A stretch of 64,000 bases of DNA from an uncultured Paracoccaceae bacterium (GCA_947489445.1 CANLDN010000015.1:1-64000), one strand, 5' to 3'. Positions 14,591 through 23,382 are shown, numbered from the stretch's first letter. A program made the numbers and translations. Notes: generated from the letters alone by a model not told the origin.

Positions 14591-16429
14591 TTACACCATG
14601 CCTTCGGGCAACCATGCTGCGATGCGGGCTTCTTGCGTCTCTGTGACGCCAAGGGCCTTGCGTGTGGCTTCGTCGCCAAACAGCTTTTCCAGCTTCGCGG
14701 CCTTCTCGCCCTTTTTCAGCCCCGCAAACGTCTTGGCGGCGTCATGGCTGTCGGACAGGTCCAACAATTCATTCCACAATTCGATCATGTATGGGCCACC
14801 AACACGGCCAAAGAAATTCTCCGCTGTCGGGGTGAAGTGATCCCGTGTGACCTTCTTCGTCTTCTCGTCAATCAACTCGCCAAGATCAGCGTGTGAGATT
14901 GAAAGCTGCCCTATAAGGGTCCGCACAAGCATATCCATGCACTTTTTATGGCCGCGCTTGCGGAATGCGGTGAAGTCCTCGGCCTTGCTGCCTTTGCTCT
15001 CAACGGGTTCGGGCAACGTCAGCCGCTTGTCCTGCGTGTAACCTGTCTCACACTCTGGCACATTCGCCAGATAGGGCAGGGACACATCATAAGCATGGAT
15101 GCGCTGCCAGCCTTTCGATTGGGTCAACTGGAAAGCCAGTAGATCAAGGGCAAGGGTCGGGTCGTCCAGTAGCGCATTCTGACGTGCGCCAATGACGATC
15201 CGGTCAAGGTCTTCCTGCAACTTCGCAGAAATGGGTGACTTCTTCGGCGTCTCTTTGTGCGCCGATTTCTTCAAGACGCCCGCTGCGATAGCTGCCTCTT
15301 GATCCTCCTGCCGCACAAGCCCTTGGATCACCTCAACGTCCCCGCTGTGGTTTACGTAGATCACGATGCCTGCATGGGCCTGCTGCACGGCGGTAAAGCC
15401 GCCATCGGCCTTTGCCTGCAATTCCAAAAACTCAGCCGTGCCAGCTTCATCGCAAGCGTCACCGTTCACAAGTTCGCCCAACTCGTCGTAGCGGTCGCTT
15501 TCTTCCTCGGTCAACACGCCTTCGACCTTATAGACCCGCGCCATCTTCATGCGGTTGATCGTATCGCTATACGCATATTCGTCAGTGATACCCTCGCCCC
15601 AAGTCCAGCCGTTGTCCGTGGCGATCTGCGCGGCGGTGCTGGCAAGTTTCGCCTCAAAGCACTCCTGCAAAATCGCCGGATCATCAAAGATCGTTTCGTC
15701 TTCAAACAGGTCGCCACCAACGCGGCCCCCTGCGGCTTTGTAATCGTCAACACCAACAAAAGCGGCGCGGCGGTCACTGCCTTTGACGTGATCGGGCTTC
15801 AAACCTTCCTTGATCTGATAATCGGACATTGCGCCCCAACCCTTCGTGCCGTTCGCCTTCACGCGCTCCAACACTTCAAGGGTCAGCTTTTCGTCATTGC
15901 TGATCGTGAACGCCTTGGCTTGGGACATGCTGATTTCACTGGCCTTCAACGCATCCAAAACAGCCGTGTGCAGTCCAGCCATTGCCAAGCGGCGATAGAC
16001 CTTCTTTTCGGTCACGCCATAGGCCACGGCGATCTGTCCTGCGCTCAAACCTGTCTTTTCCAGCTTGCCGTAGTCACGGATTTCATCGGCGGGGTGAAGG
16101 TCTTGGCGCTGCGCGTTCTCACTGGTCGCCCAGAGTTTCGCGGTATCTTCATCGGCGGCGATCTGAACCTGCACATTCTGAAAGCGCGGATCGTCCTGCA
16201 ACAAAGCAAGGGCGCGGTAACGCCGCCCACCAGCGACAACACCAACGCCATCGGTCCCGTCATGCCGGAAACCTGCAAGGTTATGGATCAGGCCAGCAAT
16301 CTTGATGTTCTCGGCCAACGATGTGATTTCATCCTCGGAAACCACTGTGCGCGGGTTCAACGGGGAAACATACAGGTCGGCAAACGCTACGGTTTCGGTG
16401 ATCTGCGGGATTGTTGTTTGGTCAGTCAT
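14591..16429 (-). CDS. Large orphan ParB-family protein
   Basis: A 612-residue ParB/Srx-superfamily protein. N-terminal residues 15-110 hold the ParB nucleotide-binding fold with VVAGGRRYRALALLQ and TSENAQRQDLHPADEI, then a helix-turn-helix (LSAGQIAVAYGVTEKKVYRR). The long C-terminal half is plasmid-specific with no family I can name. There is no parA next to it, so it is probably not a classical partition protein. Such orphan ParBs travel with ArdC and SSB on plasmids and may have roles in establishment or as nucleases. The leader CACCACATCAAGGAT resembles that of ardC. It is in an operon with DUF3768 and the PP-loop gene. Confidence 0.88.
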   Translation of the reverse strand: MTDQTTIPQITETVAFADLYVSPLNPRTVVSEDEITSLAENIKIAGLIHNLAGFRHDGTDGVGVVAGGRRYRALALLQDDPRFQNVQVQIAADEDTAKLWATSENAQRQDLHPADEIRDYGKLEKTGLSAGQIAVAYGVTEKKVYRRLAMAGLHTAVLDALKASEISMSQAKAFTISNDEKLTLEVLERVKANGTKGWGAMSDYQIKEGLKPDHVKGSDRRAAFVGVDDYKAAGGRVGGDLFEDETIFDDPAILQECFEAKLASTAAQIATDNGWTWGEGITDEYAYSDTINRMKMARVYKVEGVLTEEESDRYDELGELVNGDACDEAGTAEFLELQAKADGGFTAVQQAHAGIVIYVNHSGDVEVIQGLVRQEDQEAAIAAGVLKKSAHKETPKKSPISAKLQEDLDRIVIGARQNALLDDPTLALDLLAFQLTQSKGWQRIHAYDVSLPYLANVPECETGYTQDKRLTLPEPVESKGSKAEDFTAFRKRGHKKCMDMLVRTLIGQLSISHADLGELIDEKTKKVTRDHFTPTAENFFGRVGGPYMIELWNELLDLSDSHDAAKTFAGLKKGEKAAKLEKLFGDEATRKALGVTETQEARIAAWLPEGMV

Positions 16430-16493
16430 ATTTTCTATCCTTGATGTGGTGATGGGTTCGGGTGGAACGCCCTCTGTCGGGCGCTCCTGTTTT

Positions 16494-16889
16494 TCAGTAG
16501 TCAGAGGGGAAAAGGATCGTCATGACCCGCTTGGTTTGTTCCAAGTCGGTTGGGTCTTCGGCTCCGTATTCAAGGTTCCAATCGTAGAGGTCGATCTTGA
16601 ACCAGATGGTTTTCGTCTGGTCGCCAATGGTGATTTCCACCGCACCAAAGCTGTGATCCCCATAAGGGTCGTTATCTTCGGTAAAGTCGGAAAACTGCTG
16701 GATTGCCTGCATCAATCGCGCGATCCAAGCGGGGCTTAATGCTGCCACGGCTTGCGTCATGACGATCTGGCCGGGGATGGTAAAATCCGCCCCCCATGTA
16801 TTGCGAAAACGGTCATTGTGGTCAGCGATCATCTTGGCCCGTTCTGCCGCCTCAAAATCTTCTTCGGGAATTGAAAGCGCATTGCTCAT
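16494..16889 (-). CDS. DUF3768 family protein
   Basis: A 131-residue protein matching the DUF3768 pattern: HNDRFRNTWGADFTIPGQIV, FTEDNDPYGDHSFGAVEI and TIWFKIDLYDWNLEYGAEDP, ending RVMTILFPSDY. These are small plasmid proteins of unknown function in alphaproteobacteria. The ATG at 16889 has AAGGA seven bases upstream within a leader shared with the 8114-8485 gene and repeat R1. A hairpin GGAACGCCC-TCTGTC-GGGCGCTCC at 16470-16493 lies between it and parB. Confidence 0.85.
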   Translation of the reverse strand: MSNALSIPEEDFEAAERAKMIADHNDRFRNTWGADFTIPGQIVMTQAVAALSPAWIARLMQAIQQFSDFTEDNDPYGDHSFGAVEITIGDQTKTIWFKIDLYDWNLEYGAEDPTDLEQTKRVMTILFPSDY

Positions 16890-16896
16890 ATCTTGG

Positions 16897-17201
16897 TCCT
16901 TTGTGGTGTGGTCCGTTCTGGTGTTTCCCAAAATTGGACAAGGGTTCTGGAAGGTCCGCGTAGCGGTGCCTCTCCTGAAACCTTGGCCCTCGCCGAGAGC
17001 AGGGGGGGAACCGATGCAATGCTGAAATCAAGCCCAAAGGGGAGGGGGATCACCCGGCAACGCAGCCCGCAGGGACCGTTGGCGGGGACACCCCTTTGGG
17101 CGCAGTGTTTCGGGGTTGCATTGGGGGACCGGCGGTCCCCTGATCGTCGTGCAGCGGCGTTCGGCTTGCCCGAACCCCAAGCGACCAGAAAAACCGGATC
17201 G
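16897..17201 (-). repeat. Repeat R1, copy B
   Basis: The 262-bp core 16927-17188 differs from copies A and C at only a few positions. It lies directly upstream of the leftward DUF3768-parB-PP-loop operon and shares the segment running into the ribosome-binding site with copy A. It is followed on the right by an R4 element. Confidence 0.85.
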
Positions 17202-17209
17202 TGTCAGTT

Positions 17210-17245
17210 GTCAGATGACTTTGACTTTCACGTCATAAGCTGACC
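17210..17245 (+). repeat. Repeat R4, copy 3
   Basis: GTCAGATGACTTTGACTTTC followed by ACGTCATAAGCTGACC. It lies between repeat R1 and the zinc-ribbon gene at 17422. The stretch 17246-17421 has no other visible feature. Confidence 0.65.
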
Positions 17246-17421
17246 CAAGTAGTCGCTCAAAGGCTGGTCGTGAGTGGCAAAGGCTCATAATTCCGACCAG
17301 GCCTAGAGCGTGGTGCAACGATCAGTAGAGCGGTGCCGGGACCAATTGCCACAATTCGGCCAGCTTGCTTTGATCAAAGTATTCCGGAGGGGTTTGACCC
17401 CTTGCGCATTGGAGACTGCAC

Positions 17422-17607
17422 ATGAGTTTTACAGAGAAAGAAAAGCGAGATTGGTTGGAAGAAAGACGCCAGCGAAATACGGGCGAAACCTTTGAGAAAG
17501 ATTCAGCATCTGGCTCTAATATCTGTCTGCATTGCGGGAATGCGTTCACTAGTGGCACTGGAACCGTGACTGAAGACGCAGCCATATGCGACATATGTAA
17601 TTACTGA
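17422..17607 (+). CDS. Small zinc-ribbon protein
   Basis: A 61-residue protein: a charged helical N-terminal half (MSFTEKEKRDWLEERRQRN) and a C-terminal two-CxxC zinc ribbon (ICLHCGNAF ... AAICDICNY). GGAG lies seven bases before the ATG. Zinc ribbons of this size bind nucleic acid or protein partners. The family was not recognised. It is followed 37 bases later by the Sel1 gene. Confidence 0.7.
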   Translation: MSFTEKEKRDWLEERRQRNTGETFEKDSASGSNICLHCGNAFTSGTGTVTEDAAICDICNY

Positions 17608-17644
17608 GCGCGAGGTGGCCGATCAGAAGCATAGCAGGTGATTC

Positions 17645-18535
17645 ATGTTTAAATTTATCTACATAGCAACTTTCGTGGGCGTCTTTTTGAGCCATACCGT
17701 TGCGGTTAGCGCGCAGTCACAGGCTGATGAGGACGCTGCTTTGTCTGAATTGATCAGACTTTCTGAAGAAGGCGATGCCCTTGCCCAAAACTTTCGTGGT
17801 GATGAGTATCGTATAGGACAACGCGTCGGGAAAGACTCCATAGAAGCTGTAAGATGGTATCGGCTAGCGGCAAATCAGGGGTTCGCAGACGCACAATTTA
17901 TGCTTGGTGTTATGATTTTTTCTGGCGATGGTGTGCCGAAAGATGAAGCCGAAGCTAGGGGCTGGTTTCGGCTAGCCGCGGACCAAGGCCAACCTGGCGC
18001 ACAGTTAGTGCTTGGGACTCAATTCTACGCCGGTGAGGGCGTTGTGCAAGATCATGCCGAAGCCGCTCGTTTGTTTTTACTATCTGCCCGGCAAGGTAAT
18101 CCAGATGCGCAATTCAACATTGCGAATATGTATAGGAGAGGCGAGGGAGTATCGCTTGATATGTTGGAAGCCTTAGTGTGGTATCGGCTTGCTGCGGAGC
18201 AAGGGCAGATTGAATCGCAGGCTTTCCTTGGTTCATATTATTATGATGGGGTAGAGAAAAACTTTGCAGAGTCGGCGCGCTGGTTTCGGCTTGCTGCTGA
18301 GCAAGGAAGTTCTGGGTCGCAGTACCTCTTAGCTCGAATGTACGAAGCGGGTAATGGCGTAGTAAAAAGTGGTGTGGCCGCGCATATGTGGTTTAACATT
18401 GCGAATGCGAATGGCACTTTAGCTGCCGGTGGGGCTCGCGACCGATTGGAAGATGTTCTGACACCAGAGGAATTAGCTCTTGCTGTTCAAAAGGCCCAAC
18501 TATGTATGTCTTCTGACTACGCAAAATGTGATTAA
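17645..18535 (+). CDS. Secreted Sel1-repeat protein
   Basis: A 296-residue protein with a signal peptide (ATFVGVFLSHTVAVSA, then QSQ) followed by about six Sel1/TPR-like repeats, each with the pattern A..WYRLAA.QG...AQ..LG..Y..G.GV. Sel1 proteins are scaffolds for protein-protein contacts in the periplasm or at the envelope. No catalytic domain is visible. The GC content is lower than in the transfer genes, suggesting separate acquisition. Confidence 0.9.
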   Translation: MFKFIYIATFVGVFLSHTVAVSAQSQADEDAALSELIRLSEEGDALAQNFRGDEYRIGQRVGKDSIEAVRWYRLAANQGFADAQFMLGVMIFSGDGVPKDEAEARGWFRLAADQGQPGAQLVLGTQFYAGEGVVQDHAEAARLFLLSARQGNPDAQFNIANMYRRGEGVSLDMLEALVWYRLAAEQGQIESQAFLGSYYYDGVEKNFAESARWFRLAAEQGSSGSQYLLARMYEAGNGVVKSGVAAHMWFNIANANGTLAAGGARDRLEDVLTPEELALAVQKAQLCMSSDYAKCD

Positions 18536-18632
18536 AACCAGTACTATACGGTGAGATTTCCGACTTCAAACTAGTGTTGTCTGTTGCTTATCCAAATACA
18601 AACCTTGAAACGACAGCCAGCAAGGAAACTAA

Positions 18633-19169
18633 GTGAAGAACTATTTGATCGGAGGCTTATTATGCCTCTTAGCAGCCATGGTTATTGGTTTTGAACCCTT
18701 ACAGCGAGCGTTAAACGAGACAACAAAACAAGGCACCTTAAGGGGTGCCGAAGTGTGTATGGAATACTCTAACGGCGGATTACTCTCCGAAGACGCCGCA
18801 AAGGCAACTTGTGTCGCGACGTTCCAGCGAAGTCTTTTTAACGGCGATCTTGCGACTGGTCGCGCTGGTCCACGGTTTAACGAGCGAACCGTAGATTGGG
18901 GTGGCACTCTTGAGAACAAGACACCCGATCATGTAACGACCTGGATACGGATCGCCGTCAGCATCTATGACGCCGACGGCATCGAAGAGAAATTTTTCGC
19001 TGAAACGTCGGTTTGGATAGACCCTTTGAACGAAGCCGACTTCGTAGCTGAACTGCTTGAGGTTGAGCCAGAGCAACTAGTCGATATAGAGTTTTGCGAT
19101 CACGAGGACTCAGACCCAACAGCGTGCCTGATATGGGCTGTTACCGACATAATGGGGCTTCGGATCTAG
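18633..19169 (+). CDS. Membrane-anchored exported protein, unknown function
   Basis: A 178-residue protein beginning at GTG with AAGGAA five bases upstream. It has an N-terminal membrane anchor (LIGGLLCLLAAMVIGF), and the rest is probably extracytoplasmic, acidic and beta-rich, with four Cys residues. The family was not recognised. It lies about 100 bases after the Sel1 gene, separated by an AT-rich gap. Confidence 0.7.
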   Translation: MKNYLIGGLLCLLAAMVIGFEPLQRALNETTKQGTLRGAEVCMEYSNGGLLSEDAAKATCVATFQRSLFNGDLATGRAGPRFNERTVDWGGTLENKTPDHVTTWIRIAVSIYDADGIEEKFFAETSVWIDPLNEADFVAELLEVEPEQLVDIEFCDHEDSDPTACLIWAVTDIMGLRI

Positions 19170-19188
19170 TCCGCAAAAAAAGAATGTT

Positions 19189-19383
19189 TGAGGTGCCCCT
19201 AGTTTCTTAGACACCTGCCTGGTTCAGTTTGTGCTGTCTGGTCTCATAGTCAACGGGCGACAGCATGCCGTTGTTCGTGTGCTTGCGCTTAGGGTTGTAG
19301 AACAGTTTGAGCTTCGGCAGAAGTCTATCGAACTGACCTTTGATCTTCATGCGACACAGATCGCTCAACAGGCTTTGGCTCAT
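19189..19383 (-). mobile_element. IS3-family transposase remnant
   Basis: The leftward frame 19207-19302 encodes FYNPKRKHTNNGMLSPVDYE and TRQHKLNQAGV, the typical C-terminal end of an IS3-type OrfB integrase. The remaining frame to 19383 is an unrelated or internally deleted stretch. The outer bases TGAGGTGCCCC with the complementary CTAGTTTCTTAGACACC may be one inverted-repeat end. No second end or DDE core was found, so it is a fragment. Confidence 0.8.
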
Positions 19384-19386
19384 GAT

Positions 19387-20151
19387 TTAGCGGCACTTGC
19401 CTTCGAGGTAAATCTGCTCAACACGATTTTTTATGAGAACCTCATAAATTGGGTCACTCTTCTCTGGAAATTCGGAGGCAGGCATGGCCTGAACTTGATT
19501 TTCTGCAGAACGTCTCAACTCGTGATCCCGCGAGCGGTCAGCCTCCATCCGTGAAATGAATGTATCGATTTCACCAATATCTCGCTGATATGTGTACGTT
19601 TGATGGTTGAATGGCACTGTCCCATTGGAAAAGAACCCGCCAGAAACGGTCTTCAAACGAACCGATACGAACCCCTCACAGTAGCTTGCACTGACCAAAC
19701 CGCCTGCAAGACACTCCCTAATCCATGTCGGGTGTTCATCGTATGACAATTCTTCAGGTGTAGCTGATAAAAAATCGCCGGGTCGATACTCTTTTTGAGC
19801 CATCAGAACGACCCGCCACGGATCGGCCAAATAATCGTTTCGTTCCCCCAAAGATAAAGCACCATTCTGCTCTCTAACAGATAGGGCCGCGAATTCTTGG
19901 TTCTTGGCGTCTATGTCAGGAAGTAAGCCTGGGTTTAGCGCCGCTATGAGCTCCCGATCTTCCTCACCACGCGGGCCACATTCTGCTTCGCGGGCAAGCC
20001 ATTGCGGAAAAATGCTGTCGAACTCAGCACGCCGGTCTTGCTCACACTTGCCGAAGCAAATCCCCGCTGGACGGTAGCTGACGACACCGGAAAAAATCAG
20101 CCCCAGCCCGATGGTTAGAAGAATGCAGCATAGTAGGACTGTCTTTTTCAT
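19387..20151 (-). CDS. Membrane-anchored hypothetical protein
   Basis: A 254-residue protein starting MKKTVLLCCILLTIGLGLIF, a membrane anchor or signal, followed by a Cys-containing acidic soluble domain (ICFGKCEQDRRAEFDSIFPQ, ECGPRGEEDREL). I chose the ATG at 20151 because it gives a normal signal. The frame is open further upstream. The family was not recognised. The IS3 remnant touches its 3' end, and the next gene on the same strand is also exported. Confidence 0.7.
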   Translation of the reverse strand: MKKTVLLCCILLTIGLGLIFSGVVSYRPAGICFGKCEQDRRAEFDSIFPQWLAREAECGPRGEEDRELIAALNPGLLPDIDAKNQEFAALSVREQNGALSLGERNDYLADPWRVVLMAQKEYRPGDFLSATPEELSYDEHPTWIRECLAGGLVSASYCEGFVSVRLKTVSGGFFSNGTVPFNHQTYTYQRDIGEIDTFISRMEADRSRDHELRRSAENQVQAMPASEFPEKSDPIYEVLIKNRVEQIYLEGKCR

Positions 20152-20291
20152 TTTTCTCTTTCTTGTGGCAACGTTTGAATTCTCATCGACTGGTAGCATT
20201 TCTGCGAAGCAATGGGAGACGCAATCGCGAGAGACCGGCCAGAGACAGCGCAAGCCGGTCTACGGGTGTGAAACCCTACGAGCGGCCAACC

Positions 20292-20819
20292 TCAGTAAAA
20301 ATAGCGCTCCAAGTTCTGAGCTTGCTGGATTGATAGACGCGTCGTGCATTCAGCAATTACTGCCCCCCAGCCCGAACCTCCTGCGTGCCAACTGGTAATG
20401 GTTCCTTCGGAACACATCTCATTCCTGTACTGGATCCAGAGCCGCTGAGCTGCGCGCACATTTGCAACCGCCTCTTCTCCGGCATAATGCGTTGGTTTAT
20501 TGTTCATTGCGCGTTGATAGACAGCGTTCAGATGTTCGTCCGCGCGTTCCAAGCCGATGTAGTTACAGTATTCATGAGGTGACAACGCGGCTCCTCCAGG
20601 AATCGGGAGTCCTTTGCTTTCGAGAACTGTTTCCAAGTCCGTCACGCACTCTTGAATGCCTGCTATGACGCAAGCCTCCTGATCGGTAGCCTCATTTGCA
20701 AAACACGCTTCCACTTGAAGATAGGATTCATCGTATTCAGCGGCAGCTGCCTCCCAGTCATTCGCTTGCGCACCTGTTGCTACAATTACAAAACCAAAAG
20801 CCAGTATCTGTTTCAGCAT
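20292..20819 (-). CDS. LprI-like (DUF1311) periplasmic protein
   Basis: A 175-residue exported protein with a signal peptide (MLKQILAFGFVIVATGAQAN). The C-terminal half follows the DUF1311/LprI-N pattern: LNAVYQRAM, AQRLWIQYRNEMC, then GSGWGAVIAECTTRLSIQQA and QNLERYF. Relatives include lysozyme inhibitors in mycobacteria. The role here is unknown. AAGGAAATACTT precedes the ATG at 20819. About 140 bases separate it from the next leftward gene. Confidence 0.85.
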   Translation of the reverse strand: MLKQILAFGFVIVATGAQANDWEAAAAEYDESYLQVEACFANEATDQEACVIAGIQECVTDLETVLESKGLPIPGGAALSPHEYCNYIGLERADEHLNAVYQRAMNNKPTHYAGEEAVANVRAAQRLWIQYRNEMCSEGTITSWHAGGSGWGAVIAECTTRLSIQQAQNLERYFY

Positions 20820-20935
20820 AAGTATTTCCTTGAAGTTAATCGTTCGAGACAAAAATTAGCCAAGCATTGCCGAGGCCGCCTGCCGTCCGATAGCCAATGG
20901 CCGCAGGAGGCTGTCCGGTCAAGGCCCTGTTTGGT

Positions 20936-21040
20936 TCAGAAATGCTCGACGTTTGGGTCAGTATTGCATGACGCGCCCGATGATAAGATCCAGAAAATCT
21001 GATGGATCGAGTCAAAGGTCTGCGACATTCCACAGATCGG
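20936..21040 (+). repeat. Repeat R5, copy 3
   Basis: Starts TCAGAAATGCTCGACGTTTG and ends CTGCGACATTCCACAG. It is followed immediately by R3 and then R4, all upstream of the DUF3644 gene. Confidence 0.65.
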
Positions 21041-21051
21041 GCGAGATCCGA

Positions 21052-21243
21052 TGCACAAACGACCGTCACCCGCAGGGCAGATCGGCGCGGCCCAGGGCGG
21101 GCATGATGGAAAGGTGGTGACTGGCTCTGCAAGAGACGGGCCCCAGCCTATTACATCAGCTCGCATCGGGTCGGGGTGTTCTGGTGGAAGCCGCCTGCCG
21201 GCTGAAACTAGGGCGCGGTGACACGCCCAAAGGGCGAGGCATG
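21052..21243 (+). repeat. Repeat R3, copy 2 (candidate structured RNA)
   Basis: Strongly similar to 4929-5131, for example GACCGTCACCCGCAGGGCAG, CTGAAACTAGGGCGCGGTG and a terminal CGCCC-AAA-GGGCG hairpin. The hairpin before CTGAAACTAGG is AGCCG-CCTGC-CGGCT here against AGCGGC-TT-GCCGCT in copy 1. Confidence 0.65.
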
Positions 21244-21254
21244 GGCCGTTTGTC

Positions 21255-21294
21255 GAACGTCAGATGACTTTGACCTTTCCGTCAAAAACTGACC
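21255..21294 (+). repeat. Repeat R4, copy 4
   Basis: GAACGTCAGATGACTTTGAC followed by CTTTCCGTCAAAAACTGACC. It is 55 bases upstream of the TTG start of the DUF3644 gene. TTGACC and CTTAT stand 18 bases apart, so it could overlap the promoter. Confidence 0.65.
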
Positions 21295-21349
21295 TTATTC
21301 TCTAAGCGATGATCGACAGTCGCTGAGAAAGACGGAAAGCTCATAGAAA

Positions 21350-22522
21350 TTGGCACGTAGAACCGGAAAAACGCTGGAAAAGTGGGAAGTGGCAATTGTG
21401 AAAGCGATGCTACAGAAGAACTATGTCCCGCAAGACGTTCACGCCTATTTTTCACGACCAACACGCTCCGTGAACCAAGCTCGTATATCTCAAATCAAAG
21501 ATGGGACGATGCACGCGGCGATCAAACCGGCAAGCGACGTTGAACTGGACGCATTTCTGAATGCATGGCCGGACATAGACCCTGTAACGGGGCTTCACCT
21601 CAAGGGCGATGAGTTACTAATCAAGGCTCGGGAAGCGATGATTGCGGCTGTTCATACCTTTAACAGCGCCGGGCTTTTTTTCCGCGCAGAACTGTTCATC
21701 GTCACAAGCGTCATTGCATGGACGTACCTCATGCACGCCTACTACAAGAGGGAGGGCGTCGATTATCGGTACAAGCAAGCTGGGGTTGTGAAGAAAACAA
21801 GACATGGTGCCGATATGTATTGGGAACTAGGTCAATGCCTTGCCCACGGCGGGTGTCCGATTGAAAAGGGCGTCATTGATAATCTCAACTTCCTGACGGA
21901 AATCCGACATGAGATTGAGCATCAATCGACTGACCGGATTGACGATGCTCTAAGCGCCAAGCTGCAAGCGTGTTGTATGAATTTCAATGACGCGATCAAA
22001 ACTCTGTTTGGCAAAGAGTTCGCATTGGAAAAGCGGCTTCCGATAGCCCTTCAGTTCGTTACCTTCGATGGAGCGCAAAGGGCCAGTTTGGTCGGTCAGG
22101 ATTTGCCGCCAAACCTGGCGGCGGCAATGGATGACTTCCACAATGGGTTGACCGATGCAGAACAAGCCGACCCTAAGTTTCGCTATCGCGTGGCCTTTGT
22201 ACCGAAGGTGGCAGGCAAGGCTTCAAAATCTGACTTGGCTGTTGAGTTTGTCAAAGCTGGCACACCGGAGGCAGAAAATGTTGAGAGAGTGCTTCTGAAA
22301 GAAACGGAGCGACCAAAGTATCGCCCTACAGAGATAGTTGCCAAGGTGAAGGCGGCTGGTTTCGCACAATTTGCAATGTTCGACCATACGCAGCTCGTAA
22401 ACCAGCTCAACGCTCGCAATGTGGGGAAGGGCTATGGTGTCGAAATTGCTGGGCAGTGGTACTGGTATGACGGATGGTTCGATAAGGTTATCGAGAAACT
22501 CAATGAGGGTTGGACCCGTTAA
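21350..22522 (+). CDS. DUF3644-like protein
   Basis: A 390-residue protein. The N-terminal 60 residues look DNA-binding (VPQDVHAYFSRPTRSVNQAR, then ISQIKDG). The following region (AREAMIAAVHTFNSAGLFFR, AWTYLMHAYYKREG, FLTEIRHEIEH) fits DUF3644, with a C-terminal part rich in charged residues that may be a second winged-helix-like domain. DUF3644 proteins are often found in defence islands, but the function is unknown. The start is a TTG at 21350 with GGAAAG ten bases upstream. Repeats R5, R3 and R4 form its upstream region. Confidence 0.8.
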   Translation: MARRTGKTLEKWEVAIVKAMLQKNYVPQDVHAYFSRPTRSVNQARISQIKDGTMHAAIKPASDVELDAFLNAWPDIDPVTGLHLKGDELLIKAREAMIAAVHTFNSAGLFFRAELFIVTSVIAWTYLMHAYYKREGVDYRYKQAGVVKKTRHGADMYWELGQCLAHGGCPIEKGVIDNLNFLTEIRHEIEHQSTDRIDDALSAKLQACCMNFNDAIKTLFGKEFALEKRLPIALQFVTFDGAQRASLVGQDLPPNLAAAMDDFHNGLTDAEQADPKFRYRVAFVPKVAGKASKSDLAVEFVKAGTPEAENVERVLLKETERPKYRPTEIVAKVKAAGFAQFAMFDHTQLVNQLNARNVGKGYGVEIAGQWYWYDGWFDKVIEKLNEGWTR

Positions 22523-22685
22523 CGGACAGTGCGCCGCACTCCAAAGCGGTCTAGACCGTTTTCTTGACTTTGTGGCCACAACTGCTTATACCCTCTTTAG
22601 GCGTCCGGCTGCGTTGCTTCCGGCGTCATGTGCGCCCTTGATGGCCGTGTATACCAACGGTAAGGCACGAATCTAATTCTCGGAA

Positions 22686-22713
22686 GGCTCAACCATCAAA
22701 GGTTGAGCCTTTT
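22686..22713. terminator. Bidirectional intrinsic terminator
   Basis: GGCTCAACC-ATCAAA-GGTTGAGCC followed by TTTT. It lies between the convergent genes 21350-22522 and 22718-23233, only five bases from the second stop. The 160 bases between 22523 and the hairpin show no gene. Confidence 0.8.
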
Positions 22714-22717
22714 GAGT

Positions 22718-23233
22718 TTATGGAACTCTTTCGTTTGAAAACAAGCACTTCCGGGCATAGTAACTGGCCCGATTAAATTTTTTGCTGGCATACATATTAC
22801 CGGTCTTCGCATAGACACTGAGAACTGTCAGCAACACACCGGGCGGGCTGGGTTCAAAGCAAAAGAAGACGGCCCAGGATTCGCCTTCTACGGGTTCTAT
22901 CAAGATGAGATTGGACCCTTTGTTGAAGTCCTGAGAAATTCCCGCGTTGCGGTCTTCAACAACAAAGTCCCTTATGATTTCGGGTAGCAAGAGCGACACA
23001 GCGTACCGATCTGGACAGAACGTGCGCCAGGTGCCGCTATGATCTTGCACGTCACGGCGTTGGCCGTGTGTTGCTCGATCCGAAAAAACATGCGTGGAGA
23101 ACCGGATGACAACACGAAGGTCATTTCCGTCTTTGCCTCTGCCGATCATATCATGTCCCGTTGCATCAAGATGCCGCAACGAATGGGTCTCACCTTCGAC
23201 TAGAAGAGGCGTATGGGTCAGAGGAATTGACAT
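22718..23233 (-). CDS. Hypothetical protein
   Basis: A 171-residue soluble protein of mixed composition with a hydrophobic core strand (SWAVFFCFEPSPPGVLLTVL) and a basic C-terminus (NRASYYARKCLFSNERVP). The start (MSIPLTHTPLLVEGETHSLR) could place it among phage- or plasmid-type accessory proteins, but I do not recognise it. GGAAG lies about ten bases before the ATG. Repeat R5 lies directly upstream. Confidence 0.65.
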   Translation of the reverse strand: MSIPLTHTPLLVEGETHSLRHLDATGHDMIGRGKDGNDLRVVIRFSTHVFSDRATHGQRRDVQDHSGTWRTFCPDRYAVSLLLPEIIRDFVVEDRNAGISQDFNKGSNLILIEPVEGESWAVFFCFEPSPPGVLLTVLSVYAKTGNMYASKKFNRASYYARKCLFSNERVP

Positions 23234-23277
23234 CCGCAGCGTTTAACTTCCTCGTACCGATTATTCCATAGCTATGG

Positions 23278-23380
23278 GTCAGAAATGCTTGGCGTTTGGG
23301 CCAATTCTGAGTGACGCGACCCACTGATAAGGTGCAGAAAATCCGCTGGATCATATCAAAGACGTTCCACACCATTAATC
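23278..23380 (+). repeat. Repeat R5, copy 4
   Basis: TCAGAAATGCTTGGCGTTTG to GACGTTCCACACC. Unlike the other copies it is not followed by R2 or R3. It fills the gap between the 22718-23233 gene and the end of the fic gene. Confidence 0.6.
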
Positions 23381-23382
23381 AG

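Noticed and set aside
15257..16444. 395-residue rightward frame opposite parB
   Set aside because: It is antisense to a well-supported ParB gene. Its length follows from the codon use of that gene.
19189..19383. Intact IS3-family element
   Set aside because: Only the last 31 codons of OrfB and one possible end are present. No OrfA or DDE core exists.
22523..22680. Possible tRNA fragment before the terminator
   Set aside because: No cloverleaf could be formed. No acceptor stem or CCA, and the T-loop-like bases do not pair correctly.
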